In this document: positions 43,858 to 54,309 of the stretch, piece after piece
Layout: every line of letters starts with the position of its first letter
How positions within the stretch are numbered: the first letter of the stretch is position 1
Origin: Acidovorax sp. A79
Lineage (GTDB): Bacteria; Pseudomonadota; Gammaproteobacteria; Burkholderiales; Burkholderiaceae_C
Assembly (NCBI RefSeq): GCF_041154505.1
Contig: NZ_AP028672.1
Coordinates: forward strand, 4,566,501-4,630,500
Direction of reading: 5' to 3'
DNA length: 64,000 nt
Translations under genes and position numbers: made by a program
The notes under the pieces: model-generated
Seen by the model: only the letters and a program-made list of their open reading frames with translations
The model's database searches: none
What the model was told of the DNA's origin: nothing

Positions 43858-46785
43858 ATGGCCTCATCGCCCAAGCCCGCCCGTCACGCGTTTGCCAACA
43901 CCCTCAAGAGTTTCAGGACAGCGTCCGGCAAGGAGGGCCAGTTCTACTCCCTGCCCGCGCTGGCCCGGCAGTTTCCCCAGATCCACCGCCTGCCCGTGTC
44001 GATTCGCATCGTGCTCGAATCGGTGCTGCGCAACTGCGATGGCCGCAAGGTGACCGCCGAGCATGTCAAGGAGTTGGCCCACTGGGTGCCCAAGGCAGAC
44101 CGCAAGGACGAGATTCCCTTTGTGGTCTCGCGCGTGGTGCTGCAGGACTTCACCGGCGTGCCGCTGCTGGCCGACCTGGCCGCCATGCGCAGCGTGGCCG
44201 TGAAGCTGGGCAAGAACCCCAAGAAGATCGAGCCGCTGGTGCCCGTGGACCTGGTGGTGGACCACTCGATCATGATCGACCACTACGGCAAGAAGAATTC
44301 GCTCGACCTGAACATGAAGCTCGAGTTCCAGCGCAACCGCGAGCGCTACGAGTTCATGAAATGGGGCATGCAGGCGTTCGACACCTTCGGCGTGGTGCCT
44401 CCGGGCTTTGGCATCGTGCACCAGGTGAACCTTGAATACCTGGCGCGCGGCGTGCACAAGCGCAAGGACGGCGTCTACTACCCCGACACCCTGGTGGGCA
44501 CCGACAGCCACACCACCATGATCAACGGCATCGGCGTGGTGGGCTGGGGCGTGGGCGGCATCGAGGCCGAGGCCGCCATGCTGGGCCAGCCGGTGTACTT
44601 CCTCACGCCCGACGTGGTGGGCTTCGAGCTCACGGGCCAGCTGCGCGAGGGCGTGACGGCCACCGACCTCGTGCTCACGGTGACCGAGATCCTGCGCCAG
44701 CACAAGGTGGTGGGCAAGTTCGTGGAGTTCTTTGGCGAGGGCACGCGCACGCTGTCGCTGCCCGATCGCGCCACCATCGGGAACATGGCGCCCGAGTACG
44801 GCGCCACCATGGGCTTCTTCCCGGTGGATGAAAAGACCATCGACTACTTCCAGGGCACGGGCCGCACCAAGGGCGAGATCGAGGCCTTTGAGGCGTACTT
44901 CAAGGCCCAGGGCCTGTTCGGCGTGCCGCTGGCGGGCGAGATCGACTACTCTCAGGTCGTGCGGCTGAACCTGGGCGACGTCACGCCCAGCCTGGCGGGC
45001 CCCAAGCGCCCGCAGGACCGCATCGAGCTGGGCAAGGTCTGCAGCCAGTTCGCCGACCTGTTCAGCAAGCCCATCGCGCAAAACGGCTTCAACCGCCCGG
45101 CCGAGCTGCTGCACACCCGCCACCATGTGCGCCCGTCCGATGCGCCGGCCGAGGTGAGCGCACCCGCCGAGAAGCCCCTGCCTTCCGGCGCGCCGCGCTT
45201 CGTGGTGGAGATGGAGCACAACAAGCCCACCCTGGCCGCCGCGCACGCCGAGGTGCCCGCCCAGCAGGCCAGCCGCGCTGGCGACGTGACCCTGGGCAAC
45301 GGCGACGTGCTGATCGCCGCCATCACCAGCTGCACCAACACCAGCAACCCCAGCGTGCTGCTGGCCGCGGGCCTGCTGGCCAAGAAGGCGGTGGAGGCGG
45401 GGCTCAAGGTCAAGCCGCACATCAAGACATCGCTGGCGCCCGGCTCGCGCATCGTCACTGAATACCTCACGCAGACCGGCCTGCTGCCCTACCTGGAAAA
45501 GCTGGGCTTCGCGCTCGCCGGCTACGGCTGCACGACCTGCATCGGCAATGCGGGCGACCTCACGCCCGAGCTGAATGAGGCCATCACCAGCAACGACCTC
45601 GTGTGCGCGGCCGTGCTCTCGGGCAACCGCAACTTCGAGGCGCGCATCCACCCCAACCTCAAGGCCAACTTCCTGGCCAGCCCGCCGCTGGTGGTGGCCT
45701 ACGCCATCGCGGGCACCGTGCTCAAGGACCTGATGACCGAGCCCGTCGGCAAGGGCAAGGGCGGGCGCGACGTCTACCTGGGCGACATCTGGCCGACCAG
45801 CGACGAGATCCACCAGCTGATGAAGTTCGCGATGAACGGCAAGGCCTTCCGCGAGAACTACGCCAAGGTGGGCTCCGACCCCGGCAAGCTCTGGGAAAAG
45901 ATCAAGGGCGTGGGCGGCAATGCCTACACCTGGCCCGCCAGCACCTACATCGCCGAGCCGCCGTTTTTTGCCCAGTTTGCTCTCGAAAAAGGAGCTGCCA
46001 GCGCAGATGCATCAAGCGCTGGCGGCCAAAATGACGCAAAGCTTCCGTCCGTGCTGGGTGCGCGCATCATGGCGCTGTTCGGCGACTCCATCACCACCGA
46101 CCACATCTCGCCCGCCGGTTCCATCAAGGAAAGCTCGCCCGCGGGCCAGTGGCTGCTGCAGCACGGCGTGATGAAGCAGGACTTCAACAGCTATGGCGCG
46201 CGGCGCGGCAACCATGACGTGATGATGCGCGGCACCTTCGCCAATGTGCGCATCAAGAACCTCATGATTGCCCCCACGGCCGACGGCTCCCGCGAGGAGG
46301 GCGGCGTCACGGTGTTCCAGAACGAGGGCGCGCTGCAAGGCGAGAAGATGTTCATCTTCGACGCCGCCATGCAGTACATCGCCCAGCGCACCCCCACGGT
46401 CATCTTCGCCGGCGAGGAATACGGCACGGGCTCCAGCCGCGACTGGGCGGCCAAGGGCACGCAGCTGCTGGGCATCAAGGCCGTGGTGGCGCGCAGCTTC
46501 GAGCGCATCCACCGCTCCAACCTGGTGGGCATGGGCGTGTTGCCCCTGCAGTTCCGGGCGGGCGAGTCGTGGGAGACGCTGGGGCTCACCGGCAGCGAGG
46601 TGATCGATGTGGTGCCGGACCCCGCGCTCACCCCGCAAAGCGATGCGCAGCTCGTCATCCGCCGCGCGGACGGCTCGCGCCAGGAGGTCACGGTCACGCT
46701 GCGCATCGACACGCCGATCGAGGTGGACTACTACCAGGCGGGGGGCATCCTGCCCTTTGTGCTGCGCCAGCTGCTGGCCGGCTGA
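43858..46785 (+). CDS. acnA: Aconitate hydratase A with repeat-derived insertion
   Basis: 975 residues against ~890 for E. coli AcnA. It isomerises citrate to isocitrate through a 4Fe-4S cluster; cluster Cys are in [11 protein letters not shown] and [11 protein letters not shown]. The substrate-binding segments [21 protein letters not shown] and [13 protein letters not shown] are intact. Extra length lies in linkers: about 420-480 (Ala/Pro-rich) and about 706-728, where [18 protein letters not shown] is encoded by dispersed repeat copy I in frame, between the core and the C-terminal swivel domain. The catalytic parts look complete, so the enzyme is probably active. Confidence 0.95.
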   Translation: MASSPKPARHAFANTLKSFRTASGKEGQFYSLPALARQFPQIHRLPVSIRIVLESVLRNCDGRKVTAEHVKELAHWVPKADRKDEIPFVVSRVVLQDFTGVPLLADLAAMRSVAVKLGKNPKKIEPLVPVDLVVDHSIMIDHYGKKNSLDLNMKLEFQRNRERYEFMKWGMQAFDTFGVVPPGFGIVHQVNLEYLARGVHKRKDGVYYPDTLVGTDSHTTMINGIGVVGWGVGGIEAEAAMLGQPVYFLTPDVVGFELTGQLREGVTATDLVLTVTEILRQHKVVGKFVEFFGEGTRTLSLPDRATIGNMAPEYGATMGFFPVDEKTIDYFQGTGRTKGEIEAFEAYFKAQGLFGVPLAGEIDYSQVVRLNLGDVTPSLAGPKRPQDRIELGKVCSQFADLFSKPIAQNGFNRPAELLHTRHHVRPSDAPAEVSAPAEKPLPSGAPRFVVEMEHNKPTLAAAHAEVPAQQASRAGDVTLGNGDVLIAAITSCTNTSNPSVLLAAGLLAKKAVEAGLKVKPHIKTSLAPGSRIVTEYLTQTGLLPYLEKLGFALAGYGCTTCIGNAGDLTPELNEAITSNDLVCAAVLSGNRNFEARIHPNLKANFLASPPLVVAYAIAGTVLKDLMTEPVGKGKGGRDVYLGDIWPTSDEIHQLMKFAMNGKAFRENYAKVGSDPGKLWEKIKGVGGNAYTWPASTYIAEPPFFAQFALEKGAASADASSAGGQNDAKLPSVLGARIMALFGDSITTDHISPAGSIKESSPAGQWLLQHGVMKQDFNSYGARRGNHDVMMRGTFANVRIKNLMIAPTADGSREEGGVTVFQNEGALQGEKMFIFDAAMQYIAQRTPTVIFAGEEYGTGSSRDWAAKGTQLLGIKAVVARSFERIHRSNLVGMGVLPLQFRAGESWETLGLTGSEVIDVVPDPALTPQSDAQLVIRRADGSRQEVTVTLRIDTPIEVDYYQAGGILPFVLRQLLAG
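45974..46036 (+). repeat. Dispersed ~60-bp repeat, copy I, inside acnA
   Basis: TTTGCTCTCGAAAAAGGAGC, TGCCAGCGC, spacer, CAAGCGCTGGCGGCC, AAAATGACGC fits the family end to end. It stays in frame with acnA and encodes about 21 residues in the domain linker. Confidence 0.7.
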
Positions 46786-46946
46786 AGATGATGCGGGGGG
46801 GCCGGCGCTGCGGCGCCGCGCCCCGGGGGCCGCGCGCCCAGTCAGCCGTGTGCCAGGGAGACCGTAAAGAATGTGAATGCCTGCTTACTCGCCGATACAC
46901 TTGTGACGTTGTGTCGAAATAGAGTCCCGCACTGCCTCACGCCCGT

Positions 46947-49900
46947 ATGCCCCCTTCCACCCGCTTCAGGCCCTATCGCGCGCTGCTGACGGACACACCA
47001 GCCGTCACGGTGGTGCTGGTGGTGGCCGCGCTGGCGGCCGTGATGGTGCCGCTGGCGCAGATGATGGGCGATGGCGCGGGTTCCCAGCACGGCCTGGAGC
47101 CTTTCATGGAACTGGTGGCCGTGCTGCTCGGGCTGCTGGTGGTGTCGGTATCGCTGCACACCCTCGAAGCCCCCGAGCAAACCCGTGCCAACGTGCTGGT
47201 GGCGGGTTTCGGCGTGGCGGCGGCATGCAATTTTCTCCACGGCGTGCTGGCGCATTCGACCTCGGTCCACATGCCCACGGGCACGGCCGGCATCTCGCTG
47301 TGGCTCAGCAGCTGGGCCCGGGTGGCGGAGACGCTCACCCTGCTGCTCACGGCGGTGCACCTCACCGCCGCGGGCCCTGCCAAGGCGTGGCTGGCCGCCT
47401 CCGCCGGCATGGCGCTGCTGCTGCTGGGAACGGCGCTGGGGCCGCTGCCCGCATCGTTTGCGCAGGCCGCGGGCGGAGCCTTGCGGCAGTACCTGGCGTT
47501 CGGGCTCGTGCTGGTGCTGGCGGCGGTGGCCCTGCTGCTGCACCGCGATGCGGTGCGCCGGGGGCAGGCGCGCGAGCGCGTTTTCGCCTGGGCGGCGGCG
47601 GCCTTCGCCTGCGGTGAACTTTCGGTGGGCCTGCTGGGCGGCCATTCTCCCGTGGGCGGCCCGCTCGCCCACGGCTGGCGCATCGTGGCCTATGCGCTCC
47701 TGTACCAGGCGGTGTTCAACGCGGGCATCCGCCAGCCGTTTGCGCGTGTGCAGGAGGCCGAGCGGCTGCTGCGCGAAAGCCAGGGCCGCCTGTCGCTGCT
47801 TGGGCGCAACCTGCCCCACAGCGTGCTGTACCAGGTGGTGCGCGAGCACGACGGGCGCACGCACTTCGTGCACATGGGCGAGGCCATTGCCCGCCTCAAC
47901 GGGGTCAGCGTCGAGGACGTGGTGCGCAACCCCAGCGTCCTGTACGGGCAGATCCTCGAGGAAGACCGCGCGCGCCTGCTGCGGGCCCAGGAGAACTCCT
48001 TCGTGAACATGGCGGCGGTGGAAGAGGTCTTCCGGATGCGCCGCCCGGACGGCCAGCTGCGCTGGATGCACCTGAGCGCCTCGCCGCGCCGGCTCGACGA
48101 TGGCCGGGTGATGTGGGACGGTGTGCAGACCGATATCACCGCGCACCACCTGGCCGAGGAAGCCTCCCACGCGCACGAGGCCCTGATGGCCAACATGCTG
48201 CGGCAAGTGCCTGGCGGGGTGGCACGGCTGGACCGCGACCTGCGTGTGCTCTACGTCAACGAACAGCAGGCCCGCTGGCTGCACCGCGAGCCCGCGCAGC
48301 TGCAGGGGCAATTGCTGAGCGATGTGCTGGAGCCCGAAGTGATGCAGCGCATGCAGCCTCATTTCGACAAGGCGTTCGCGGGCGAGGCGGCGGTGTTCGA
48401 GAACCGCATCGACGGACCCGGCGGCACCCAGTGCCACCACACCACCATCGCCCCCGAAAGCGTGACGGACCAGGGCGTGCCCGCCGTGGTGCTGTTCGCC
48501 TACGACCTCACCGAGCTCAAGCGCATCGAGGAAGAGCTTGCGCACCAGAAGGCACACCTTGCGCGCGTGGTCAACGCCATGCCGGACATGGTGTTCCTCA
48601 AGGACGCGCAGGGTGTCTACCTGTCGGTCAACCCCGTGTTCGAGCGCTTTGCCGGGCGGCCGGAGCGCCAGATCGTGGGTTGCAGCGATTTCGATCTGGT
48701 GGCGCAGCCCGAGGCCGAGCGGTTCCGCAACTACGACCTGCGCGCCATGCAGGCCTGGCAGCCGCTGGTGTACGAGGAAACGCTCACTTTCGCCGAGGAT
48801 GGCTACCAGGGCCAGTTCGAGACCATCAAGACCCCCATCCGCGACCTGCACGGCCGCGTGACCGGCGTGCTGGGCGTGTGCCGCGACATCACGGACCGCA
48901 AGCGAGCGGAGCAGGAGATCGAGCGCCTGGCGTTCTTCGACGCGCTGACGGGCCTGCCCAACCGGCGGCTGCTGCTCGATCGCCTGCAGCGCTCCATCGC
49001 CGCGTGCCAGCGCACCAGGAACCTGGGCGCGCTGCTGTTCATCGACCTGGACAACTTCAAGGACCTCAACGACACCCTGGGCCACGACATGGGCGACCAG
49101 CTCCTGGCGCAGGTGGCCACGCGCCTGGTGGGCAGCGTGCGCGAGGCCGACACCGTCGCGCGCTTTGGCGGCGACGAATTCGTCGTCATGCTCGAAGCCC
49201 TGGCGCCCCAGCTGCCGCAGGCGGCCGCGCAGGCGGAAACCGTGGCCGAGAAACTCCTGGCCAGCCTGAACCAGCCCTTCGAACTGGACGGCGCCCAGCA
49301 CTACAGCACCCCCAGCATCGGCATCACCCTCTTTGGGGACGAACGCCTGAGCGTGGACGAACTGCTCAAACGCGCCGACCTGGCCATGTACCAGGCCAAG
49401 GCGGCGGGGCGCAACACCCAGCGCTTCTTCGACCCGGACATGCAGGCGGCCGTCAACGCGCGCTCCAACCTGGAGGCCGACCTGCGCCAGGGGCTGGCGC
49501 GGGGAGAACTGCTGGTGCACTACCAGCCCGTCGTGGACCACCAGTCCCAGCTCATGGGCGCCGAGGCCCTGGTGCGCTGGCGCCACCCCCAGCGCGGGAT
49601 GATCAGCCCCGGCGACTTCATCCCCCTGGCAGAGCAGACAGGCCTGATCCTGCCGCTGGGGCAATACGTGCTGCAGACCGCGTGCCGGCAACTGCAGCGC
49701 TGGGCAGAGCACCCGGACACGGCGCACCTGTCCATCTCCGTGAACGTGAGCGCGCGGCAGTTTCGCCAGGCCGGCTTCGTGGCCGAAGTGCTGCAGACCC
49801 TGCACAGCCACCAGGCGGACCCGCGCAGGCTCAAGCTGGAGCTGACAGAAAGCCTGCTGCTGGGAGACATCGAGGACACCATCGCGCGGATGGTGCAGCT

Positions 49901-50270
49901 CAAGAGCGAAGGGGTGGGATTTGCGCTGGACGACTTCGGGACAGGGTACTCGTCCCTGTCGTACCTCAAGAGACTGCCGCTGGATCAGGTGAAGATAGAC
50001 CAGAGCTTCGTGCGGGACGTGCTGGCGGACCCCAACGACGCGGCGATCGTGCGCACGATCCTGGCGCTGGCCAAGAGCCTGGACCTGCAGGTGGTGGCCG
50101 AGGGGGTGGAGACGACGGGGCAGCTGTCGTTCCTGCGGCTGCATGGCTGCGAGGGGTTCCAGGGGTTTCTTTTCGGGCGGCCGGTGCCCATCGACGTATT
50201 TGTGCGCGAGCACCAGCTGGGCCTGTTCGCGCAGCCCGTGGTGGCCGTGGCCGAGGGGCGCAAGCCATGA
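46947..50270 (+). CDS. Membrane sensor with PAS, GGDEF and EAL domains (1)
   Basis: 1107 residues. The N-terminal ~235 residues contain about seven membrane helices with NFLHGV, reminiscent of MASE3-type sensors. Three PAS-like domains follow (about 280-400, 410-520, 535-645). The GGDEF domain (about 655-820) has RFGGDEF and an upstream RxxD site (READ). The EAL domain (about 835-1085) has GAEALVRWRHP, NVSARQF and DDFGTGYSSL, all looking active. It could both make and break c-di-GMP. Its stop overlaps the start of its paralogue by ATGA. Confidence 0.92.
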   Translation: MPPSTRFRPYRALLTDTPAVTVVLVVAALAAVMVPLAQMMGDGAGSQHGLEPFMELVAVLLGLLVVSVSLHTLEAPEQTRANVLVAGFGVAAACNFLHGVLAHSTSVHMPTGTAGISLWLSSWARVAETLTLLLTAVHLTAAGPAKAWLAASAGMALLLLGTALGPLPASFAQAAGGALRQYLAFGLVLVLAAVALLLHRDAVRRGQARERVFAWAAAAFACGELSVGLLGGHSPVGGPLAHGWRIVAYALLYQAVFNAGIRQPFARVQEAERLLRESQGRLSLLGRNLPHSVLYQVVREHDGRTHFVHMGEAIARLNGVSVEDVVRNPSVLYGQILEEDRARLLRAQENSFVNMAAVEEVFRMRRPDGQLRWMHLSASPRRLDDGRVMWDGVQTDITAHHLAEEASHAHEALMANMLRQVPGGVARLDRDLRVLYVNEQQARWLHREPAQLQGQLLSDVLEPEVMQRMQPHFDKAFAGEAAVFENRIDGPGGTQCHHTTIAPESVTDQGVPAVVLFAYDLTELKRIEEELAHQKAHLARVVNAMPDMVFLKDAQGVYLSVNPVFERFAGRPERQIVGCSDFDLVAQPEAERFRNYDLRAMQAWQPLVYEETLTFAEDGYQGQFETIKTPIRDLHGRVTGVLGVCRDITDRKRAEQEIERLAFFDALTGLPNRRLLLDRLQRSIAACQRTRNLGALLFIDLDNFKDLNDTLGHDMGDQLLAQVATRLVGSVREADTVARFGGDEFVVMLEALAPQLPQAAAQAETVAEKLLASLNQPFELDGAQHYSTPSIGITLFGDERLSVDELLKRADLAMYQAKAAGRNTQRFFDPDMQAAVNARSNLEADLRQGLARGELLVHYQPVVDHQSQLMGAEALVRWRHPQRGMISPGDFIPLAEQTGLILPLGQYVLQTACRQLQRWAEHPDTAHLSISVNVSARQFRQAGFVAEVLQTLHSHQADPRRLKLELTESLLLGDIEDTIARMVQLKSEGVGFALDDFGTGYSSLSYLKRLPLDQVKIDQSFVRDVLADPNDAAIVRTILALAKSLDLQVVAEGVETTGQLSFLRLHGCEGFQGFLFGRPVPIDVFVREHQLGLFAQPVVAVAEGRKP

Positions 50271-52783
50271 CCGCCGGGCCAGGCATCCTCTGGGTGGACA
50301 GCGACACGCAGCATGCCGCGGTGGCGCGGCGCCTGATCGCCGCGCACCACCCGGGCTGGCGCGTGGTCAACAGCCCCACGCCGGACACCGCGCGGGCGCC
50401 GCTGGCCTCGCAGGCCTGGGATGCCGTGGTGCTGTGCCTCAAGCCCTCGGTGCAGGATCTGCCCGGCGTGCTGGAGCTGTGCGCCGGGCGCCCCGTGCTC
50501 ATGTGCATCGACGCCCACCAGGAGGCCCTGGCCGCGCGCGCGTTCCGCTGCGGACTGGGCGACTACATGGTGCGTGACGCCGATGGCGTGGCCCACCTGG
50601 GCGAGCTGCTGCACCGGCTGGCCGCGCTGCTGCACAGGACCCAGGGGCAGAGCCAGCCCGTGCGCATGGTGGACGCCCGCATCTGGCAGGATGCGCTGAC
50701 CCTGCTGCAGGAGCAGCGCGCCACGCTGCAGGTCACGCTTGCCAGCATGAGCCAGGGCATCTTCAAGACCGCGCCGGATGGGAGCATCACCGTCTACAAC
50801 CAGCGCGTGCTCGAGCTGCTGGACCTGCCCGAATCCCTGATGGCCACGCGGCCCACCCTGGCCGACCTGACCCGCATCCAGGCCGAGCGGGGCGACTTTG
50901 GCGAAGGCCATCGCCTCGTGGACCGGCGCGGGCATGCCTACGTGGCGGGGGGCGCGGTCGCCGCCGCCCCGTCGGTCTACTGGCGCACCACGCGCGATGG
51001 CCGTACCTTCGAGGTGCGCACCACCGAGCTGCCCGACGGCGGCCTGGTGCGCACCTTCGCCGATGTGAGCGACTACGTGCGCGTGGAGAACGAGCTGCGC
51101 GAGAGCGAGGCACGCTTTCGCTCGCTGAGCGACCTGTCGTCCGACTGGTACTGGGAGCACGACGCCGAAGGCCGCTTCGTGCAGCTGGCGGGCGATCTGA
51201 GCGTCAATGGCATCCCCCTGTCCAACGTGATGGGCCGCACCCGCTGGGAGATCGGCGCGCTCAACATGACCGAGGCCGACTGGGCGGCGCACCGCGCGGT
51301 GCTGCAGGCCCGGCAGCCGTTTCGCGACCTGGAGCTGCAGCGCCACCGGCCCGATGGCAGCATGCACTGGATCTCGGTCAGCGGGGTGCCCGTGTTCGAT
51401 GCCCAGGGCGCGCTGTGGGGCTACCGGGGCGTGGGCCGCGACATCACCGAGCGCAAGGAGGTCGAAAGCCAGATCGAGCGCCTGGCGTTCTACGACATGC
51501 TCACCGGCCTGCCCAACCGCCGCATGCTGGTGGACCGCCTGCAGCGCGCGATGGCGGTGGTCGCCCGGTCGGGTGCGCAGGGCGCGCTGCTGTTCATCGA
51601 CCTGGACAACTTCAAGGACCTCAACGACACCCTGGGCCATGACACGGGCGACCAGCTGCTGCTGCAGGTGGCCCAGCGCCTGAAGGGCTGCGTGCGCGAG
51701 GCCGACACCGTGTCGCGCTTCGGCGGCGATGAGTTCGTGGTGCTGGTGGAGGGCCTGAGCGCCGACGGCCCCCATGCCAGTGCCGAGGCCGCCCTGGTGG
51801 CCAGCCACATCGCCACCACGCTGGGCAAGCCCTACGCGCTGGGCGAGACCAGCCACCACAGCACGCCCAGCATCGGCATCGCGCTGTTTGGCCAGCAGAC
51901 CTGCAGCGTGGACGAACTGCTCAAGCACGCCGACCTGGCCATGTACCAGGCCAAGGCCGCGGGGCGCAACACTCAGCGCTTCTTCGACCCCGACATGCAG
52001 GCCGCCGTCAGCAACCGCTCGGCGCTGGAAGCCGACCTGCGCCGGGGCCTGCAGGAAAAAGAACTGGTGCTGTATTTCCAGCCCGTGGTGGACGGCAAGG
52101 GCCGCCTGCAGGGCGCGGAGGCCCTGGTGCGCTGGAAGCACCCGCGGCGCGGTCTCGTATCACCGGCCGAGTTCATTCCGCTGGCCGAACAGACGGGGCT
52201 GATCCTGCCGCTCGGGCACTGGGTGCTCGAAGCCGCCTGCGCGCAGCTCGTGGCCTGGTCGCGCAGCTCGCTCACGCGCCAGTTCTTTCTGTCGGTGAAC
52301 GTGAGCGTGCGGCAGTTCCGCCAGCCCGATTTCGTCGAGCAGATGCTGGGCATCCTGCACAAGAGCGGCGCCAACCCCGAGCGCCTGAAGCTGGAACTGA
52401 CCGAAAGCCTGCTGCTGGCGGATGTGGAGGACGTGATCTCGCGCATGGAATACCTGCGGCGCTACGGCGTGGGGTTCTCGCTCGATGACTTCGGCACGGG
52501 CTACTCGTCGCTGAGCTACCTCAAGCGCCTGCCGCTGGACCAGCTCAAGATCGACCAGGGCTTCGTGCGCGACCTGCAGACCGACCCCAACGACGCGGCC
52601 ATCGTGCGCACCATCCTGGCCCTGGCGCACAGCCTGGACCTGGCCGTGGTGGCCGAAGGCGTGGAGACCACGGGGCAGCTGGAGTTCCTGCAGCGCCACG
52701 GCTGCCAGGCTTTCCAGGGCTATCTGTTTGGCCGCCCCATGCCGGCGGAGGTGCTGGAGCGCGCCCTGCGGCCCGCGCTGTGA
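50267..52783 (+). CDS. Degenerate receiver-PAS-GGDEF-EAL protein (2)
   Basis: 838 residues, translationally coupled to the preceding gene (ATGA). Residues 1-125 look like a CheY fold (ILWVDSDTQHAAVARRL), but the phospho-acceptor strand reads AVVLCLKPS without Asp, so it is probably a pseudo-receiver. Two PAS-like domains follow (about 150-265, 285-400). The GGDEF (RFGGDEF, RxxD present) and EAL (GAEALVRWKHP, DDFGTGYSSL) domains closely match those of gene 1, showing duplication of that half. The product is soluble; the first protein may recruit it to the membrane (inference). Confidence 0.9.
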   Translation: MTAGPGILWVDSDTQHAAVARRLIAAHHPGWRVVNSPTPDTARAPLASQAWDAVVLCLKPSVQDLPGVLELCAGRPVLMCIDAHQEALAARAFRCGLGDYMVRDADGVAHLGELLHRLAALLHRTQGQSQPVRMVDARIWQDALTLLQEQRATLQVTLASMSQGIFKTAPDGSITVYNQRVLELLDLPESLMATRPTLADLTRIQAERGDFGEGHRLVDRRGHAYVAGGAVAAAPSVYWRTTRDGRTFEVRTTELPDGGLVRTFADVSDYVRVENELRESEARFRSLSDLSSDWYWEHDAEGRFVQLAGDLSVNGIPLSNVMGRTRWEIGALNMTEADWAAHRAVLQARQPFRDLELQRHRPDGSMHWISVSGVPVFDAQGALWGYRGVGRDITERKEVESQIERLAFYDMLTGLPNRRMLVDRLQRAMAVVARSGAQGALLFIDLDNFKDLNDTLGHDTGDQLLLQVAQRLKGCVREADTVSRFGGDEFVVLVEGLSADGPHASAEAALVASHIATTLGKPYALGETSHHSTPSIGIALFGQQTCSVDELLKHADLAMYQAKAAGRNTQRFFDPDMQAAVSNRSALEADLRRGLQEKELVLYFQPVVDGKGRLQGAEALVRWKHPRRGLVSPAEFIPLAEQTGLILPLGHWVLEAACAQLVAWSRSSLTRQFFLSVNVSVRQFRQPDFVEQMLGILHKSGANPERLKLELTESLLLADVEDVISRMEYLRRYGVGFSLDDFGTGYSSLSYLKRLPLDQLKIDQGFVRDLQTDPNDAAIVRTILALAHSLDLAVVAEGVETTGQLEFLQRHGCQAFQGYLFGRPMPAEVLERALRPAL

Positions 52784-52858
52784 CGGCGCGCTGCCTTCCT
52801 CGCGCGGGCCCTGCGCCATGACAAGCCGCGGCGGGCGTCCGCACGGCACAATCGGTGC

Positions 52859-54073
52859 ATGAAGAAGCAGGTACTGGTCGCCGGTGGCGGCATTGGGGGG
52901 CTGGCAGCGGCGCTGGGCGCATCGCGGGCGGGCTGGGACGTGCGGCTGTACGAGCGCGCCGCAGCCTTCAGCGAGGTGGGCGCGGGGGTGCAGATCGGGC
53001 CCAACGTGGTGCGCCGCCTGCAGGCCTGGGGCCTGCAGCAGCCGCTGCAGGCCGTGGCGGCGTTTCCGAGCCGGCTGCAGGTGCGCAATGCCGTCAGCGG
53101 CCGCGAACTGGCCGTGCTGCCGCTGGGCCCGACAGCGGTGCAGCGCTACGGCGCCGCCTACGCCACCATCCACCGCGCCGACCTGCATGGCCTGCTGCTG
53201 GCGGCGCTGACCAAATACACCGACACGCAGCTGCACCTCGCGCACGCGATCGAGGGCTTTGCCGATGGCGATGGCGTCGTCACCGTGCGCACGAGCCGGG
53301 GCAAGGAGGTGGAAGGCGATGCGCTCATCGGCGCCGACGGGCTGTGGAGCCGCACCCGCACGCAGCTGCTGGGCGCGGTGGCGCCGCGCGTGACGGGGCA
53401 CCTGGCCTACCGCGCCCTGGTGCCGCAGCACGCGCTGCCCGGCGCGCTGCGCACCGCGCAGGTCACGGCCTGGCTGGGCCCGCGCCTGCATGCGGTGCAG
53501 TACCCCGTGCGCCGGGGCGAACTGCAGAACATCGTCGTCATCGTGCAGGGCCCCGCGCCGCAAGACCTGGAGAACTGGGACCATGCCGCCAACGCCACGG
53601 GGCTGGAACACGCCCTGCAGGGCACCTGCACCGCGCTGCAGGACGTGGTGCGCAGCGTGAGCGACCAGGGCGGCGCGGGCGGCTGGCGCCTGTGGCCGCT
53701 GTGCGACCGGCCGCCTGTGCGTGGCGCGGGCGACATGGCGCAGGGCCTGGTCGCCCTGCTGGGCGATGCCGCCCACCCCATGCGCCCTTACCTGGCCCAG
53801 GGCGCGGGCATGGCCATCGAGGACGCGGCGGAGCTGCAGCGCGCGCTGGCCATGCACGACCTGGAGGTGCCGCTGCGCCTGACCCGGTATGCCCTCAACC
53901 GCTGGCAGCGCAATGCGCGCGTGCAGGCCCGCTCCACGCGCAACGGGCGCATCTTCCACGCCATGGGCCCCGTGCGCTGGGGGCGGGATCTCTCATTGCG
54001 CCTGCTGGGCGAACGGCTGCTGGACGTGCCCTGGCTGTACCGGGGCGATGGCTCCATTGCCAGTTCGCTGTGA
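52859..54073 (+). CDS. FAD-dependent aromatic-ring monooxygenase
   Basis: 404 residues. N-terminal FAD motif VAGGGIGGLAAAL, the internal ALIGADGLWSRTR and the second FAD motif LLGDAAHPMRPYLAQG define the p-hydroxybenzoate/salicylate hydroxylase group. Substrate not clear; 6-hydroxynicotinate or salicylate-type hydroxylases are the nearest in style. It stands alone between the c-di-GMP pair and prkA. Confidence 0.85.
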   Translation: MKKQVLVAGGGIGGLAAALGASRAGWDVRLYERAAAFSEVGAGVQIGPNVVRRLQAWGLQQPLQAVAAFPSRLQVRNAVSGRELAVLPLGPTAVQRYGAAYATIHRADLHGLLLAALTKYTDTQLHLAHAIEGFADGDGVVTVRTSRGKEVEGDALIGADGLWSRTRTQLLGAVAPRVTGHLAYRALVPQHALPGALRTAQVTAWLGPRLHAVQYPVRRGELQNIVVIVQGPAPQDLENWDHAANATGLEHALQGTCTALQDVVRSVSDQGGAGGWRLWPLCDRPPVRGAGDMAQGLVALLGDAAHPMRPYLAQGAGMAIEDAAELQRALAMHDLEVPLRLTRYALNRWQRNARVQARSTRNGRIFHAMGPVRWGRDLSLRLLGERLLDVPWLYRGDGSIASSL

Positions 54074-54149
54074 TGCCCTTGCGCGATAGCTGGCCGCGCT
54101 GGATGGCGGGGCCCTCGCACCAATGAACTTTGCGCGGCATGCCTGCTCT

Positions 54150-54169
54150 ATCCATGGGGGGCCATGGAT
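54150..54169. repeat. Inverted repeat ATCCATGG-N4-CCATGGAT
   Basis: Perfect 8-bp arms with a GGGG centre in the 236-bp gap before prkA. The same arms occur at 6387-6419. No T-run follows, so an operator is likelier than a terminator. Confidence 0.4.
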
Positions 54170-54265
54170 GTAAAAAGCACCGCATGCGCACACAAACACC
54201 CTGTTCAAGGGCGGACCATGGTGCTACAAAGAGATGAGCCAGTAGCGATTCCCACTGCAACACCG

Positions 54266-54280
54266 TGGCACTTCCCGGGC
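54266..54280 (+). promoter_or_regulatory. Candidate sigma-54 promoter of the prkA operon
   Basis: TGGCAC followed by GC at the right distance keeps the invariant GG/GC (-24/-12) spacing, though the -12 TTGC is poorly kept (GGGC). It lies 30 bp upstream of the prkA ATG. In E. coli yeaGH is nitrogen-controlled, which makes the match worth noting but not certain. Confidence 0.3.
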
Positions 54281-54309
54281 CCGCCAGGGGTGCCGCCACA
54301 GGAGGTCGT

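Noticed and set aside
46842..50213. 1123-residue open frame antisense to the first PAS-GGDEF-EAL gene
   Set aside because: High-GC DNA leaves long open antisense frames; the plus-strand frame has complete known domains and the antisense product is His/Gln/Arg-rich with no family match.
48113..50266. Open frame extending far upstream of the second GGDEF-EAL gene
   Set aside because: It lies inside the first gene in another frame; the ATGA overlap at 50267 marks the real start.
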